Assembly (NCBI RefSeq): GCF_046736345.1
Contig: NZ_CP157210.1
Span: 496,001-560,000 of the forward strand
Direction of reading: 5' to 3'
From: Hyphococcus formosus
Lineage (GTDB): Bacteria > Pseudomonadota > Alphaproteobacteria > Caulobacterales > Parvularculaceae
DNA: 64,000 nucleotides
Position numbers and translations under genes: made by a program. Under the pieces are notes generated by a model. That model was not told the origin of the DNA, did not search any database, and saw only the letters and a program-made list of their open reading frames with translations. Numbering within the stretch: the first letter of the stretch is position 1; each line of letters opens with the position of its first letter. Below are positions 17,510 to 26,543 of the stretch, piece after piece.

Positions 17510-18985
17510 ATGGAAATCCGTGAAGCGCTGACATTTGATGATGTTCTTTTAGAGCCAGGCCCGTCTGACGTCATGCCTTCAAGCGTTGATGTAAGAGCAC
17601 GCCTGACCCGTGAAATAACGCTCAACATTCCGATCCTGTCATCGGCGATGGATACGGTCACCGAGGCTGAGATGGCGATTGCCATGGCGCAAAATGGCGG
17701 TATTGGCGTATTGCATAGAAACCTAGCGCTTGAAGAACAGGTCGAGCATGTAAGGCGTGTTAAGCGGTTCGAGAGCGGCATGGTTGTAAATCCGCTGACG
17801 CTAACGCCTGATGATTCTTTACGGACCGCGCAATCAATAATGGTTGAGCGCCAGATTTCGGGCTTCCCTGTTGTCGAAAACCCAGATGCGAATGGCGTTG
17901 GCAAGCTTGTTGGTGTGCTGACGAACCGCGATATGCGTTTTGCTCAAAATCTCGACAAACCGGTTCGTGACCTTATGACCGCCACTGATCTTGTTACGGT
18001 ATCGCCTGGCGCGAGCCAAAAAGAAGTGCGCGAGTTATGTCATCGCCGACGCATCGAAAGGGTGGTCGTGGTCGATGATCAATATCGCTGCGTTGGTTTG
18101 ATCACTGTCAAAGATATGGAAAAAGCGCGGGCGTATCCGCTTGCGAATAAAGACGACCAAGGCCGGCTGCGGGTGGCCGCAGCATCAAGCGTTGGTGACG
18201 AGGGGTTTGCGCGCATTGAAGCGTTAATCGATGCAGGTTGCGATGTCGTTGTCATCGATACGGCCCATGGCCATTCTGCGCGTGTCGCGGAACAGGTGGT
18301 TCGCGTCAAAAAGCTCTCTAATGCCGTTCAGGTAATTGCGGGCAATGTCGCGACTTACGATGCAACGAAATCATTGATCGATGCCGGTGCTGACGCGATT
18401 AAAGTTGGTATCGGTCCGGGCTCCATTTGTACAACCCGGATTGTCGCGGGTGTTGGCGTTCCGCAATTGACAGCCGTGATGGATGCTGCGCGTGCCGGCC
18501 GCGAAGCCGATGTGCCGATTATTGCCGATGGCGGCGTCAAATATTCGGGCGATATGGCTAAGGCACTGGCCGCTGGTGCGGACTGTGTGATGGTCGGTTC
18601 GCTTTTGGCGGGTACTGATGAGGCACCCGGAGAAGTTTTCTTGTATCAGGGCAGATCCTATAAATCCTATCGCGGAATGGGATCGATTACGGCGATGTCG
18701 CGTGGGTCCGCTGATCGTTATTTTCAAGCGGATGTGAAAGAACAGATGAAGCTCGTTCCCGAGGGGATCGAAGGACGGGTACCACATAAAGGTCCCATCG
18801 GTCCGATCTTGCATCAATTGGTTGGCGGTGTGCGCGCATCCATGGGTTATGTGGGCGCGCCAACTATTCCGGAAATGCAGAAACGTGCACGCTTTGTCAA
18901 AATCACCAATGCGGGGCTAAAGGAAAGCCACGTACATGATGTGGCGATTACGCGCGAAGCGCCAAACTATCCGACGCCAAATTGA
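17510..18985 (+). CDS. guaB: Inosine-5'-monophosphate dehydrogenase
   Basis: A 491-residue enzyme oxidising IMP to XMP, the first committed step to GMP. REALTFDDVLLEPGPSDV is the N-terminus, two CBS modules follow (about residues 95-205), and the active-site loop GIGPGSICTTRIVAGVGVPQ carries Cys307. The flap region YRGMGS...RYFQ is intact. Part of the cluster rlmE-guaB-rsmB-guaA on one strand, with 26 bp to the next gene. Confidence 0.97.
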   Translation: MEIREALTFDDVLLEPGPSDVMPSSVDVRARLTREITLNIPILSSAMDTVTEAEMAIAMAQNGGIGVLHRNLALEEQVEHVRRVKRFESGMVVNPLTLTPDDSLRTAQSIMVERQISGFPVVENPDANGVGKLVGVLTNRDMRFAQNLDKPVRDLMTATDLVTVSPGASQKEVRELCHRRRIERVVVVDDQYRCVGLITVKDMEKARAYPLANKDDQGRLRVAAASSVGDEGFARIEALIDAGCDVVVIDTAHGHSARVAEQVVRVKKLSNAVQVIAGNVATYDATKSLIDAGADAIKVGIGPGSICTTRIVAGVGVPQLTAVMDAARAGREADVPIIADGGVKYSGDMAKALAAGADCVMVGSLLAGTDEAPGEVFLYQGRSYKSYRGMGSITAMSRGSADRYFQADVKEQMKLVPEGIEGRVPHKGPIGPILHQLVGGVRASMGYVGAPTIPEMQKRARFVKITNAGLKESHVHDVAITREAPNYPTPN

Positions 18986-19011
18986 TTTTTGTTGAGGAGT
19001 TGGATTAAGCC

Positions 19012-20325
19012 ATGCGGCTCAGTGGTCGGCTATCAGCCGCGATAGAGATTATTTCTGATTTTGAGGCGCGCAGGGTTCCGCTTAAAACGGCTTTAGCGGA
19101 CTGGGCGCGTGGCGCGCGTTATGCAGGCGCAAAAGACAGGGCGTGGATTTCCGGCCTATGCCTTGACATATTGCGAAATCGTCAATCGCTCAGTGCAATG
19201 ATGGGTGATGAAAGTCCGCGCGCAGCGGTAATCGCCTGTCTGCATTTTGAATGGGCAATCTCACTTGATGATCTTCAAGGAGCACTCTGTGAGGAGCCGC
19301 ATGGGGCAGGTGCTTTAACCGAGCCTGAGCGGGTTCGTTTGGAAACGCCAAATTCGCTTGACGATGAACCGCTCCATGTCAGGGCAAATTTCCCGGAATG
19401 GTTGGCCCCCAATATCGAACGTGTGTTTGGCACGGATGCGGTCAAGATAATGTCTGCGTTTGCCGATAGGGCGGATGTGGATTTGCGTTTGAATGGTTTG
19501 AAAACGGAACCCGAAAAGGCGTTGTCTGCGCTAAAATCGGTCAAGGCGAAGCCAATTCCACTATTGAAAAATACGGCGCGGATTGAAGCACCGTCACCGA
19601 GCGAGAAAGCACCAGCGGTCACGGTTATACCGGCTTTCAACAAAGGCTGGGTCGAGGTGCAGGATCTTGGCAGTCAGATCGCGGGGGCAGCCGCCGGTGA
19701 GGTTAAGGGGGCGCAAGTCCTTGACTATTGCGCGGGCGGAGGCGGCAAAACCTTGGCGCTCGCCGCAATGATGGAAAATACTGGCCAGCTTTACGCATAT
19801 GATCGTGACCCACGCCGGCTGAAACCGCTTTTCCATCGCGCAAAACGCGCCGGTGTCAGAAACCTCCAAATCCGCTCACCTGCGGGTGACGAAGGCCTTG
19901 ATGACCTTGTCGGGAAAATGGACGTGGTTTTTGTTGATGCGCCCTGTACCGGTGCGGGTACATGGCGCAGGCATCCGGATACGAAATGGCGACTGACCGA
20001 ACAACAATTGCAGCGCCGAATGCAAGAACAAGTCATTGTTCTCAGGCAAGCCGCAGAGTTTGTGAAACCCGGCGGACGGATGATATGGGTAACTTGTTCG
20101 TTCCTGATGGAAGAAAACGAAGACCGGTTATCGGAATTTCTTTCTGCCAATACTGATTTTAGTTTTGAACCGGTGATTGACGGCATAGAAGCATCGAATT
20201 TGTTATCTCAAGAAGGCCATGGTGCAATAAAGCCAATGATAACGCCTGAGGGCGCAATTCGTTTGTCGCCGGATAAGTTGAGAACCGATGGATTTTTTAT
20301 CGCAACCATGCGCAGAGCCAGCTAA
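19012..20325 (+). CDS. RsmB-like rRNA (cytosine-C5) methyltransferase
   Basis: A 437-residue RsmB/NOP-type methyltransferase. The SAM site is DYCAGGGGKTLALAA, the catalytic region VDAPCTGAGTWRRHPDTKW carries one essential Cys, and TCSFLMEENE carries the second, in the order typical of m5C RNA methyltransferases. The N-terminal 150 residues are the less conserved NusB-like RNA-binding part. It lies between guaB and guaA with 9 bp to guaA, an arrangement known in other Alphaproteobacteria. Confidence 0.9.
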   Translation: MRLSGRLSAAIEIISDFEARRVPLKTALADWARGARYAGAKDRAWISGLCLDILRNRQSLSAMMGDESPRAAVIACLHFEWAISLDDLQGALCEEPHGAGALTEPERVRLETPNSLDDEPLHVRANFPEWLAPNIERVFGTDAVKIMSAFADRADVDLRLNGLKTEPEKALSALKSVKAKPIPLLKNTARIEAPSPSEKAPAVTVIPAFNKGWVEVQDLGSQIAGAAAGEVKGAQVLDYCAGGGGKTLALAAMMENTGQLYAYDRDPRRLKPLFHRAKRAGVRNLQIRSPAGDEGLDDLVGKMDVVFVDAPCTGAGTWRRHPDTKWRLTEQQLQRRMQEQVIVLRQAAEFVKPGGRMIWVTCSFLMEENEDRLSEFLSANTDFSFEPVIDGIEASNLLSQEGHGAIKPMITPEGAIRLSPDKLRTDGFFIATMRRAS

Positions 20326-20334
20326 GAGACCGCT

Positions 20335-21909
20335 ATGACACTTGACCCACATGCAAAAGTACATGACCGTGTACTGATTATAGATTTCGGTAGCCAGGTA
20401 ACACAGCTAATTGCGCGGCGCCTGCGCGAAGCGGGTGTGTATTGCGAAATCCATCCGTTTAATCGGGTAGACAAAGAATTCCTCGATGAATATGCGCCGA
20501 AAGCCGTTATCCTTTCCGGCGGTCCCGCAAGTGTAAAAACGGAAACCAGCCCGCGCGCAGCGAACGAAGTTTTTGAATTGGGCGTGCCGATCTTAGGCAT
20601 TTGCTATGGTGAGCAAACAATCTGCGCGCAATTGGGCGGCGATGTCGAAACTTCAGACCACCGGGAATTCGGTCGCGCGAAAATCGAAATCGTAAAGAAC
20701 TCAGCGCTATTCGACGGTGTTTGGCAGGTTGGTTCGAGCTATCAGGTTTGGATGAGCCACGGTGATCGTGTGAATGCGATTCCACCCGGCTTTGAAGTCG
20801 TCGGAAAATCCGATGGTGCGCCATTTGCGGCGATCGCGAATGAAGAGCGCAAAATCTACGCGGTTCAGTTTCATCCGGAAGTGGTCCACACACCGGACGG
20901 GGCCAAACTACTCAGCAATTTCGTGCGAAATATTGCTGGCCTTAAAGGCGATTGGACAATGGCCGCGTTCCGCGACGAAGCGATTGAGCTGATCCGAAAG
21001 CAAGTTGGCGACGGGCGCGTTATCTGTGGACTTTCTGGCGGGGTCGATAGTTCTGTCGCGGCTGTTCTTATTCACGAAGCGATTGGTGAGCAGCTTACAT
21101 GTGTCTTCGTGGACACCGGGCTCATGCGCGCTGGCGAAGGGGAAGAGGTCGTACGGCTTTTCCGCGATAGCTATAATATTCCGCTTATCCATGTGGACGC
21201 CTCAGATTTATTCTTAGGCAAGCTGGCAGGTGTTGATGACCCTGAGAAGAAGCGCAAAATTATTGGTGCGACTTTCATTGATGTTTTCGACGCTGAAGCA
21301 AGCAAAATTGAGAACGCGAAGTTCCTTGCGCAAGGTACGCTTTATCCCGACGTGATCGAAAGCGTTTCCTTTGATGGCGGCCCATCGGTGACGATCAAGT
21401 CCCACCATAATGTGGGCGGCTTGCCGGAGCGGATGAACCTCAAACTGGTCGAACCGCTTCGCGAACTATTCAAGGATGAAGTACGTGCGCTGGGTCGTGA
21501 ATTGGGCCTTCCGGAACATTTCGTCGGTCGTCATCCATTTCCGGGACCGGGCCTTGCAATCCGTATTCCCGGCGAGGTCACGCAAGAAAAAGCCGATATT
21601 CTTCGTAAAGCCGATATGATTTATCTCGAAGAGATTCGCAAAGCGGGTCTTTATGACGATATCTGGCAGGCATTCGCCGTTTTGCTCCCCGTTCGAACTG
21701 TGGGGGTGATGGGTGATGAACGGACCTATGACCATGTTCTTGCGCTGCGCGCCGTAACGTCAACAGACGGTATGACAGCCGATTATTATCCGTTTACGCA
21801 CGAGTTCCTTGGCGCATGCGCCACGCGGATCATCAACGAGGTTCGTGGCGTAAACCGTGTTGTCTATGACGTGACGTCGAAGCCACCCGGAACAATCGAG
21901 TGGGAGTAA
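20335..21909 (+). CDS. guaA: GMP synthase (glutamine-hydrolysing)
   Basis: A 524-residue enzyme converting XMP to GMP. The N-terminal class I amidotransferase has Cys90 in GICYGEQ and His/Glu in QFHPEVVHT. The ATP-pyrophosphatase domain has the PP-loop SGGVDSSV near residue 228. The C-terminal dimerisation domain ends in the canonical TSKPPGTIEWE. The residue two after the nucleophile motif is Glu rather than the Met of the E. coli protein; catalytic residues are intact. An imperfect repeat (GCATGCGATTT at 21960-21970, AAATTGCATGC at 21981-21991) follows the gene. Confidence 0.97.
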   Translation: MTLDPHAKVHDRVLIIDFGSQVTQLIARRLREAGVYCEIHPFNRVDKEFLDEYAPKAVILSGGPASVKTETSPRAANEVFELGVPILGICYGEQTICAQLGGDVETSDHREFGRAKIEIVKNSALFDGVWQVGSSYQVWMSHGDRVNAIPPGFEVVGKSDGAPFAAIANEERKIYAVQFHPEVVHTPDGAKLLSNFVRNIAGLKGDWTMAAFRDEAIELIRKQVGDGRVICGLSGGVDSSVAAVLIHEAIGEQLTCVFVDTGLMRAGEGEEVVRLFRDSYNIPLIHVDASDLFLGKLAGVDDPEKKRKIIGATFIDVFDAEASKIENAKFLAQGTLYPDVIESVSFDGGPSVTIKSHHNVGGLPERMNLKLVEPLRELFKDEVRALGRELGLPEHFVGRHPFPGPGLAIRIPGEVTQEKADILRKADMIYLEEIRKAGLYDDIWQAFAVLLPVRTVGVMGDERTYDHVLALRAVTSTDGMTADYYPFTHEFLGACATRIINEVRGVNRVVYDVTSKPPGTIEWE

Positions 21910-22028
21910 TCGGTAATTTGATTGTTGTGACCTGCCGGAATTGATGTCGGTTTAATCGTGCATGCGATTTGATCTCCCTTAAATTGCATGCGCGCACTGC
22001 TTAATAGCGTCACGATCTAAGGTTAGCT

Positions 22029-22599
22029 GTGGCGGAACAGCTGCGGTTAGTTTCAATCTCGATAGTGATAGCCAGATCATTGCGGTAACACCTGCCCAAG
22101 GATCAGGTTTGGTAGATATTGTTGCCACAAGTTCATATGGAAATGCGACGGCGGCAAATGTGGGCCGGGAATTGCCTCTATCACCCCAAATAGTGGCACA
22201 GTGACCGGCGGAACGAGCGTCACAATCAATGGTAGCTATCTATCTGACGCGTCGGCCGTTACTTTTGATGGCGTGGGTGGGACCCGCTTTACCATTGATA
22301 GCGACACGCAAATTACTGCGGTAACGCGGCCGCATGCGGTTGGCCTGGTTGATGTGATTGTTACTATGTCAAGTGTAAGCGCGACCGTCGCGGGCGGAAA
22401 TACCTATTTCGTCGAGCCGACATTTGAGTTCACGCCTCAGTCGGGTGACCTAGCTGAAGGTAAAAGGGGTGTTGACGAGGTTTATTCTCAGTTCTTTGTG
22501 GCGCTGTTGATAGCAAAAGCGCCACAATTGGCTTCATCAAATTACATGATGCAAAAGCAGAGCAAAAAAATAGCGAGCCTCGGCTCGCTATTTTTGTAG
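22029..22599 (+). pseudogene. Relic of an IPT/TIG-repeat surface adhesin
   Basis: Two tandem Ig-like IPT/TIG units can be read, but in different frames. The first (22029-22160) gives GGTAAVSFNLDSDSQIIAVT...GLVDIVATSS. The second (from about 22160) gives GPGIASITPNSGTVTGGTSV...FTIDSDTQITAV...GLVDVIVT. The shared DSD-Q-I-AVT and GLVD motifs show the units are repeats of each other. The tail FEFTPQSGDLAEG...YSQFF resembles the start of a putative-Ig (He_PIG) domain. There is no start codon context, no secretion signal and no plausible remainder, so this is a decayed fragment of a once much longer cell-surface protein. A shared terminator closes it. Confidence 0.75.
22566..22595. terminator. Bidirectional terminator
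   Basis: AAAAATAGCGAGCC and GGCTCGCTATTTTT form a 14-bp perfect stem with T runs on both strands. It lies 3' of the adhesin relic (+) and of the TauD-type gene (-). Confidence 0.92.
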
Positions 22600-22616
22600 T
22601 CGGATTAGGTTGTTTC

Positions 22617-23465
22617 TTAGTAGGGCTTGTCGCCTTTAACCCACATGCGGTGGATGTGGCGCGTATATTTGTCGTCTTCGAACAGCGATCCGGTGTGGAG
22701 CGTACAGCGATTATCCCATGTAAGAATGTCGCCCGGCTGCCATTTATGTCTGTAGACGAATTGTTCCTGTGTGACGAATTCAACAAGCTCTTCGATCAAC
22801 TTGGCTGCCGCTTCATCTTCCATGCCGACAATACCGCGAACGGTGCCTGTGCTGACCCAAAGTGCTTTGCGGCCATCGGCAGGGTGGGTCCGAATCAGAG
22901 GATGGAAAACGTCCGGATTATCGCGGATCATCTCTTCGGATAGTTTCGCGCGGCCATATTCACGGGTTTCCATGAAATATTGATAGCTGTGATGAAGAAC
23001 GAGATCATCAAGCTCTTTCTTGCGCTCATCGGAAAGCGCTTCATAAGCCGCAACGCAATCCGCCAAAAGCGTGTCGCCACCGACCGGCGGAACTTCGAGC
23101 GAGTAAAGCATCGTGTTCATGACCGGCTTTTCTTTATATGAATAGTCTGTATGCCAGCCGACGCCGTCATTATGCGCGCCGATTGGTTTTCCATTTTCCG
23201 TCTTATTGGAAAGGATGAAAATCTTAGGATAACCAGGCAAGGTATATTGAGTTTGGGTGTGGCCTTCTGGCTCCCCGAACGCGTTGATAAAACGCATCAG
23301 GTCATCTGGGTCCATCGACTGGCCGCGTATAAGCATCGCGCCATGTTTGTGGAACGTATCGACGAGCTCCTTATGAGTTTCGTCAGATGCCTTGGCCACA
23401 TCAACGCCCGATACTTCTGCGCCGAAGCCGGGTTTCAATTCTTTAATCTGCAATCCGTTGGTCAT
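22617..23465 (-). CDS. TauD/TfdA-family alpha-ketoglutarate-dependent dioxygenase
   Basis: A 282-residue non-haem iron oxygenase. The iron ligands are in WHTDYSY (HxD) and LHTG near the C-terminus, and the 2-oxoglutarate-binding Arg is in YTRHIHRMW. LIRGQSMDPDDLMRFINAFGEPEGH and ALWVSTGTVRGI are family motifs. Relatives oxidise taurine, 2,4-D or alkyl sulfates; the substrate is unknown here. The frame is open to a GTG at 23507, but MTNGLQIKELKPGFGAEV from the ATG at 23465 is the usual start. Divergent from the AraC gene, with candidate operators between them. Confidence 0.88.
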   Translation of the reverse strand: MTNGLQIKELKPGFGAEVSGVDVAKASDETHKELVDTFHKHGAMLIRGQSMDPDDLMRFINAFGEPEGHTQTQYTLPGYPKIFILSNKTENGKPIGAHNDGVGWHTDYSYKEKPVMNTMLYSLEVPPVGGDTLLADCVAAYEALSDERKKELDDLVLHHSYQYFMETREYGRAKLSEEMIRDNPDVFHPLIRTHPADGRKALWVSTGTVRGIVGMEDEAAAKLIEELVEFVTQEQFVYRHKWQPGDILTWDNRCTLHTGSLFEDDKYTRHIHRMWVKGDKPY

Positions 23466-23509
23466 AATATCACGCGTGTTGAATGAAAGTGTTCGTCGAC
23501 AATACACGT

Positions 23510-23523
23510 CTCAGTGCACTGAG
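23510..23523. promoter_or_regulatory. 14-bp perfect palindrome, candidate operator
   Basis: CTCAGTG followed by CACTGAG, 44 bp before the start of the TauD-type gene. Placement suits a repressor or activator site for that gene; the cognate regulator is not known, though the divergent AraC protein is the nearest candidate. Confidence 0.4.
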
Positions 23524-23695
23524 TTATTGAGTAAATGCGCACCAAGTTTTGTCGAGGATTAAATCCTGATTTTGTGAGCTTTTCCGCGACCGCAATAGCG
23601 TGGTCAAAAGCTCGCGCAAGTTGTAGTGCGCAAATAGACAAAATGCACAGGTGGGGGAGGCGAAAAAACGTGGTATCAGATAAAATGCGTCAAAT

Positions 23696-23712
23696 CCGGT
23701 TCTGCAAACCGG
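23696..23712. promoter_or_regulatory. Inverted repeat before the AraC gene
   Basis: CCGGTT, five bases, AACCGG, about 90 bp before the AraC start. It could be an autoregulatory site or a small leader hairpin. Confidence 0.3.
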
Positions 23713-23798
23713 TTTTGGGCGGTCTGGGAGGGCCGAATGGCTAAGGGTGTTTACTGGTTAATTCCCGATATTTCGAGCGTTTTGCCCGAAATTTTCAA

Positions 23799-24812
23799 TT
23801 GTGCGAGGTGTGCGAGCCGGTGAGTGGCGAAACCCAAAAAGCGTGGCGATTCTCGACCGATTCTGTCCCGGAAGCAGACCGGGCGAGCGTTTGGCGTCAG
23901 ATGATGACACGCTTGTCGCTACCGGTCGGTGATGTCACGACTGACCGTCCATTCGACGGCGAAATCACCAGTATTATCTCACCGATGGGCATTCGCTTCG
24001 CAGTGGTTGAGGCCGAAGCCCAGAAAATTGCCGGACAATTCCCGCAGCAGCCCAGTGAATTGTGGTTGTCTGTTTTACTTGACGGCGATGCCTATCTTCA
24101 ATTCCGCGAAAAGCGGATCGATTTAAATGTCGGCGATATGATTTATGGCGCGACTGGCAAAGCTGATGCGTCATTGAATTTTGAAACGCGCTTTCGGCAA
24201 ATATTTATTCGCGCGCCAAGTGCAATTTTAAACGAGCGCATCGTTACGCCGATGTCTCAACGGTTGGGTTATATCCCTGCGGCATCCGGTATTCGGCGCA
24301 TATTTTCGCATATGTTGACCAGCATCGCCGATGAGATCGATGGGATCGAGGCTGATCAGCTGCGGAGTTTTGATCAAGCATTCATGGAATATCTCATCGC
24401 CTGCACTATTGATGATGGTGATATTTCAGTTGCAGGTCGGCGCGATGAACCGCAGGCGGATAATTTATACAAGATCTGTCAGACAATCGAGTTATTGCTC
24501 GGTGACCCGGCTTTAACGCTATCGAGCGTTGCCGAAGCGCATGGCGTATCAAACCGCTTTATTCAGGATTGTTTCGCGCAAAATGGCCGGACATTCGCGG
24601 ACTATGTGAAGCGCCGTCGGCTGGAGCGCTGCCGCAATGATTTGGTGAGCCCGCTCTTTGCGCAGCTTTCCGTCGCTGAGATTTGTTACCGGTGGGGGTT
24701 TAGCGCCCCGGCACATTTCAGCCGGATTTTTAGGATGATGTATGGCGTACCGCCAAGTGAATATCGGCGGTTGGGTTCGATGGGGCGGGTCGGCGCAACT
24801 GACGCAGCATAA
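23799..24812 (+). CDS. AraC-family transcriptional regulator (copy 1)
   Basis: About 337 residues. The C-terminal 100 residues form the double helix-turn-helix of AraC proteins (LSSVAEAHGVSNRFIQDCFAQNGRTF and LSVAEICYRWGFSAPAHFSRIFRMMYGVPPSEYR). The N-terminal half is an AraC-binding-like sensor with VVEAEAQKIAG and GDMIYGATGKADASL. It is a clear paralogue of the regulator at 49763, sharing many blocks across both domains. The start is uncertain: TTG 23799 is the longest, and GTG 23808 or 23820 are alternatives. The MFS gene follows 68 bp downstream and is a likely target, along with the divergent dioxygenase. Confidence 0.88.
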   Translation: MCEVCEPVSGETQKAWRFSTDSVPEADRASVWRQMMTRLSLPVGDVTTDRPFDGEITSIISPMGIRFAVVEAEAQKIAGQFPQQPSELWLSVLLDGDAYLQFREKRIDLNVGDMIYGATGKADASLNFETRFRQIFIRAPSAILNERIVTPMSQRLGYIPAASGIRRIFSHMLTSIADEIDGIEADQLRSFDQAFMEYLIACTIDDGDISVAGRRDEPQADNLYKICQTIELLLGDPALTLSSVAEAHGVSNRFIQDCFAQNGRTFADYVKRRRLERCRNDLVSPLFAQLSVAEICYRWGFSAPAHFSRIFRMMYGVPPSEYRRLGSMGRVGATDAA

Positions 24813-24880
24813 AATAATTGTGGACGCAGGTGGATTCTTCCAATCTGTCATGATCCAGAAATAAATTTGGAGGCGAAGAG

Positions 24881-26212
24881 TTGAGTAATAGTGAATTAAA
24901 TCAAGCGACTGAACGCGATAGCGCGGGTGGCGCTTCAATAGTCGGTTTCGTGCGAAAATGGGCCGGATTCTCTATTGTCAGCTTCTTTTTCTTCCTCGTA
25001 ACGGCGGGCACCTTTACGTCGCTGGGCGTGGTTCTGCCGCATATGATTGGTGAGCTGGGTTGGAATTACTCGCAGGCGGGTGTCGGGTTTTCGCTGCTCG
25101 CTTTGTTGGTCGGCTTAGCGGCGATGGTGCCCGCATGGATTATTCGCCGGTGGGGGATCAAGACTTCCTTTGCCGTGGGTGGGGCCTGTCTCGCAATCGG
25201 GTTCGCGCTGTTGGCGACCGCGACGACCTTAATGCAATATTTTCTTGGGGCGAGTTTTGCCGGGTTTGGGTACACGCTGTGTGCAATTGTTCCTGCGGTT
25301 CACTATTTCAATGCGAAAGTTGACGCCAAGCGCCGTGCCGCCGTTATCGGCGCTTACCTTACGGTTGGTGGGCTTGGCGGCGTCGTGGGCCCGTTGTTGG
25401 CGACTGGCGTTGTAGAGCTGCTTGGCGATTGGCGTTTTCATTGGTGGGTGCTCGCGAGCGTAACGGTCGTTATGACATTGCTCGCGGTGAGTTTTGTTGA
25501 TGATAACAAATCCGCGGCGGTTCTCGCCGAAGAAGAGACGGCAAAATCCGGTGAAGCTGGAACTGACGCGCCCTATGAGTGGAGTTTCCGTCAGGTTCTT
25601 CGGACTAAAGAGTATTATATAATCGTCTTTTCAATGACGCTGACACTTGTCTGTGGGCTGACAATGAATAGCTGGGCCGTTGCACATATGGGAGCATTGG
25701 GTGTTTCCGGCGCAATAGCGGCGGGTGCGCTCAGCATGCACGCATTGGTCAATTCATTCTCGCGGGGGATTGGCGGATTGCTCGCTAACCGTATCGATCC
25801 GAAATGGTTGTTGGTGTCCGCATTGTTCGCAGAGATTATCGGTATGCTGGCGTTATCGAGTGCGGATAATTCATTCATGATCGGCTTGTTCGCAATCGCC
25901 GAGGGTTATGGCTTTGGCATGTGTCTGTTCGCCACCACCTTGTTGCTCGTTAACTATTATGGAACGGCAAACAATCCGGAAGTGCAGGGATCAATGCATT
26001 TCATCACAACGCTCGCCATGGTCGGTCCTGCAGCGGCTGGTTTGGTTGCGGATAAGATTGGAACATTTTCCGTCGTGTTTGTCGCGTATGCGGTCATGTT
26101 GTTAGGTGTGCTTGTTGCAGCGATTACGATGCGGAAACCGAAACCACCGGTTTCCACTGGCGCAGCGGGTTCGTCATTCATTGCGAGCGATTTGCAACCA
26201 ACCGCAGAATGA
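24881..26212 (+). CDS. Major facilitator superfamily transporter
   Basis: A 443-residue inner-membrane carrier with twelve predicted helices and a charged central loop (DNKSAAVLAEEETAKSGEAG). LVGLAAMVPAWIIRRWGIKTSF is the A-like loop motif between helices 2 and 3. It resembles the MCT/oxalate-formate antiporter-like MFS groups that carry organic acids. Starts with TTG, well placed behind GGAGG. Sitting between the AraC gene and a TonB receptor, it would move the compound that the receptor brings into the periplasm. Confidence 0.87.
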   Translation: MSNSELNQATERDSAGGASIVGFVRKWAGFSIVSFFFFLVTAGTFTSLGVVLPHMIGELGWNYSQAGVGFSLLALLVGLAAMVPAWIIRRWGIKTSFAVGGACLAIGFALLATATTLMQYFLGASFAGFGYTLCAIVPAVHYFNAKVDAKRRAAVIGAYLTVGGLGGVVGPLLATGVVELLGDWRFHWWVLASVTVVMTLLAVSFVDDNKSAAVLAEEETAKSGEAGTDAPYEWSFRQVLRTKEYYIIVFSMTLTLVCGLTMNSWAVAHMGALGVSGAIAAGALSMHALVNSFSRGIGGLLANRIDPKWLLVSALFAEIIGMLALSSADNSFMIGLFAIAEGYGFGMCLFATTLLLVNYYGTANNPEVQGSMHFITTLAMVGPAAAGLVADKIGTFSVVFVAYAVMLLGVLVAAITMRKPKPPVSTGAAGSSFIASDLQPTAE

Positions 26213-26543
26213 TTGTTATGCAGAATGTTTGGTTAAGTATTACACTATGCATAACGCCGGAGCAGGAAATTGGTTAAATATCAAGGAAGCTGTGGTTATA
26301 TTGCGGCAGTTTTCTCAAAAATGAGGGCGCAGGTAGAATAATCTATTGATCAAATATGTGTCAGATTTCAAGATCAGAACTTCGGAGGAGCAGAGGGTAA
26401 AAGGAAGGGTACGGATGGAAAAGTCCAATTCGTGCCAATTGCGGGTGAATTAATACGAAAGCTAATGGGGCGGTGCCAGGCTGGTCTGGGGATGCCTACA
26501 AGGAATGCTCGCGTAAGTGTGCAAGCAAATAATGGAGGTAGAA
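26213..26543. other. 331-bp intergenic region upstream of TonB receptor 1
   Basis: No gene is seen. Two AT-rich sites at its left end resemble the palindrome at 41737-41752: GTTATGCA near 26213-26220 and CTATGCATAAC at 26245-26255. It should hold the promoter and a long leader for the receptor gene. Confidence 0.4.

Larger units (their letters stand above)
23466..23798. other. 333-bp intergenic region with two candidate operators
   Basis: No coding signal. It separates the divergent TauD-type and AraC genes. It holds a perfect 14-bp palindrome (23510-23523) and an inverted repeat (23696-23712), listed separately. Confidence 0.5.

Noticed and set aside
26213..26543. Small gene before TonB receptor 1
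   Set aside because: All frames are short, lack good ribosome binding sites and show no conserved peptide; it reads as promoter and leader DNA.
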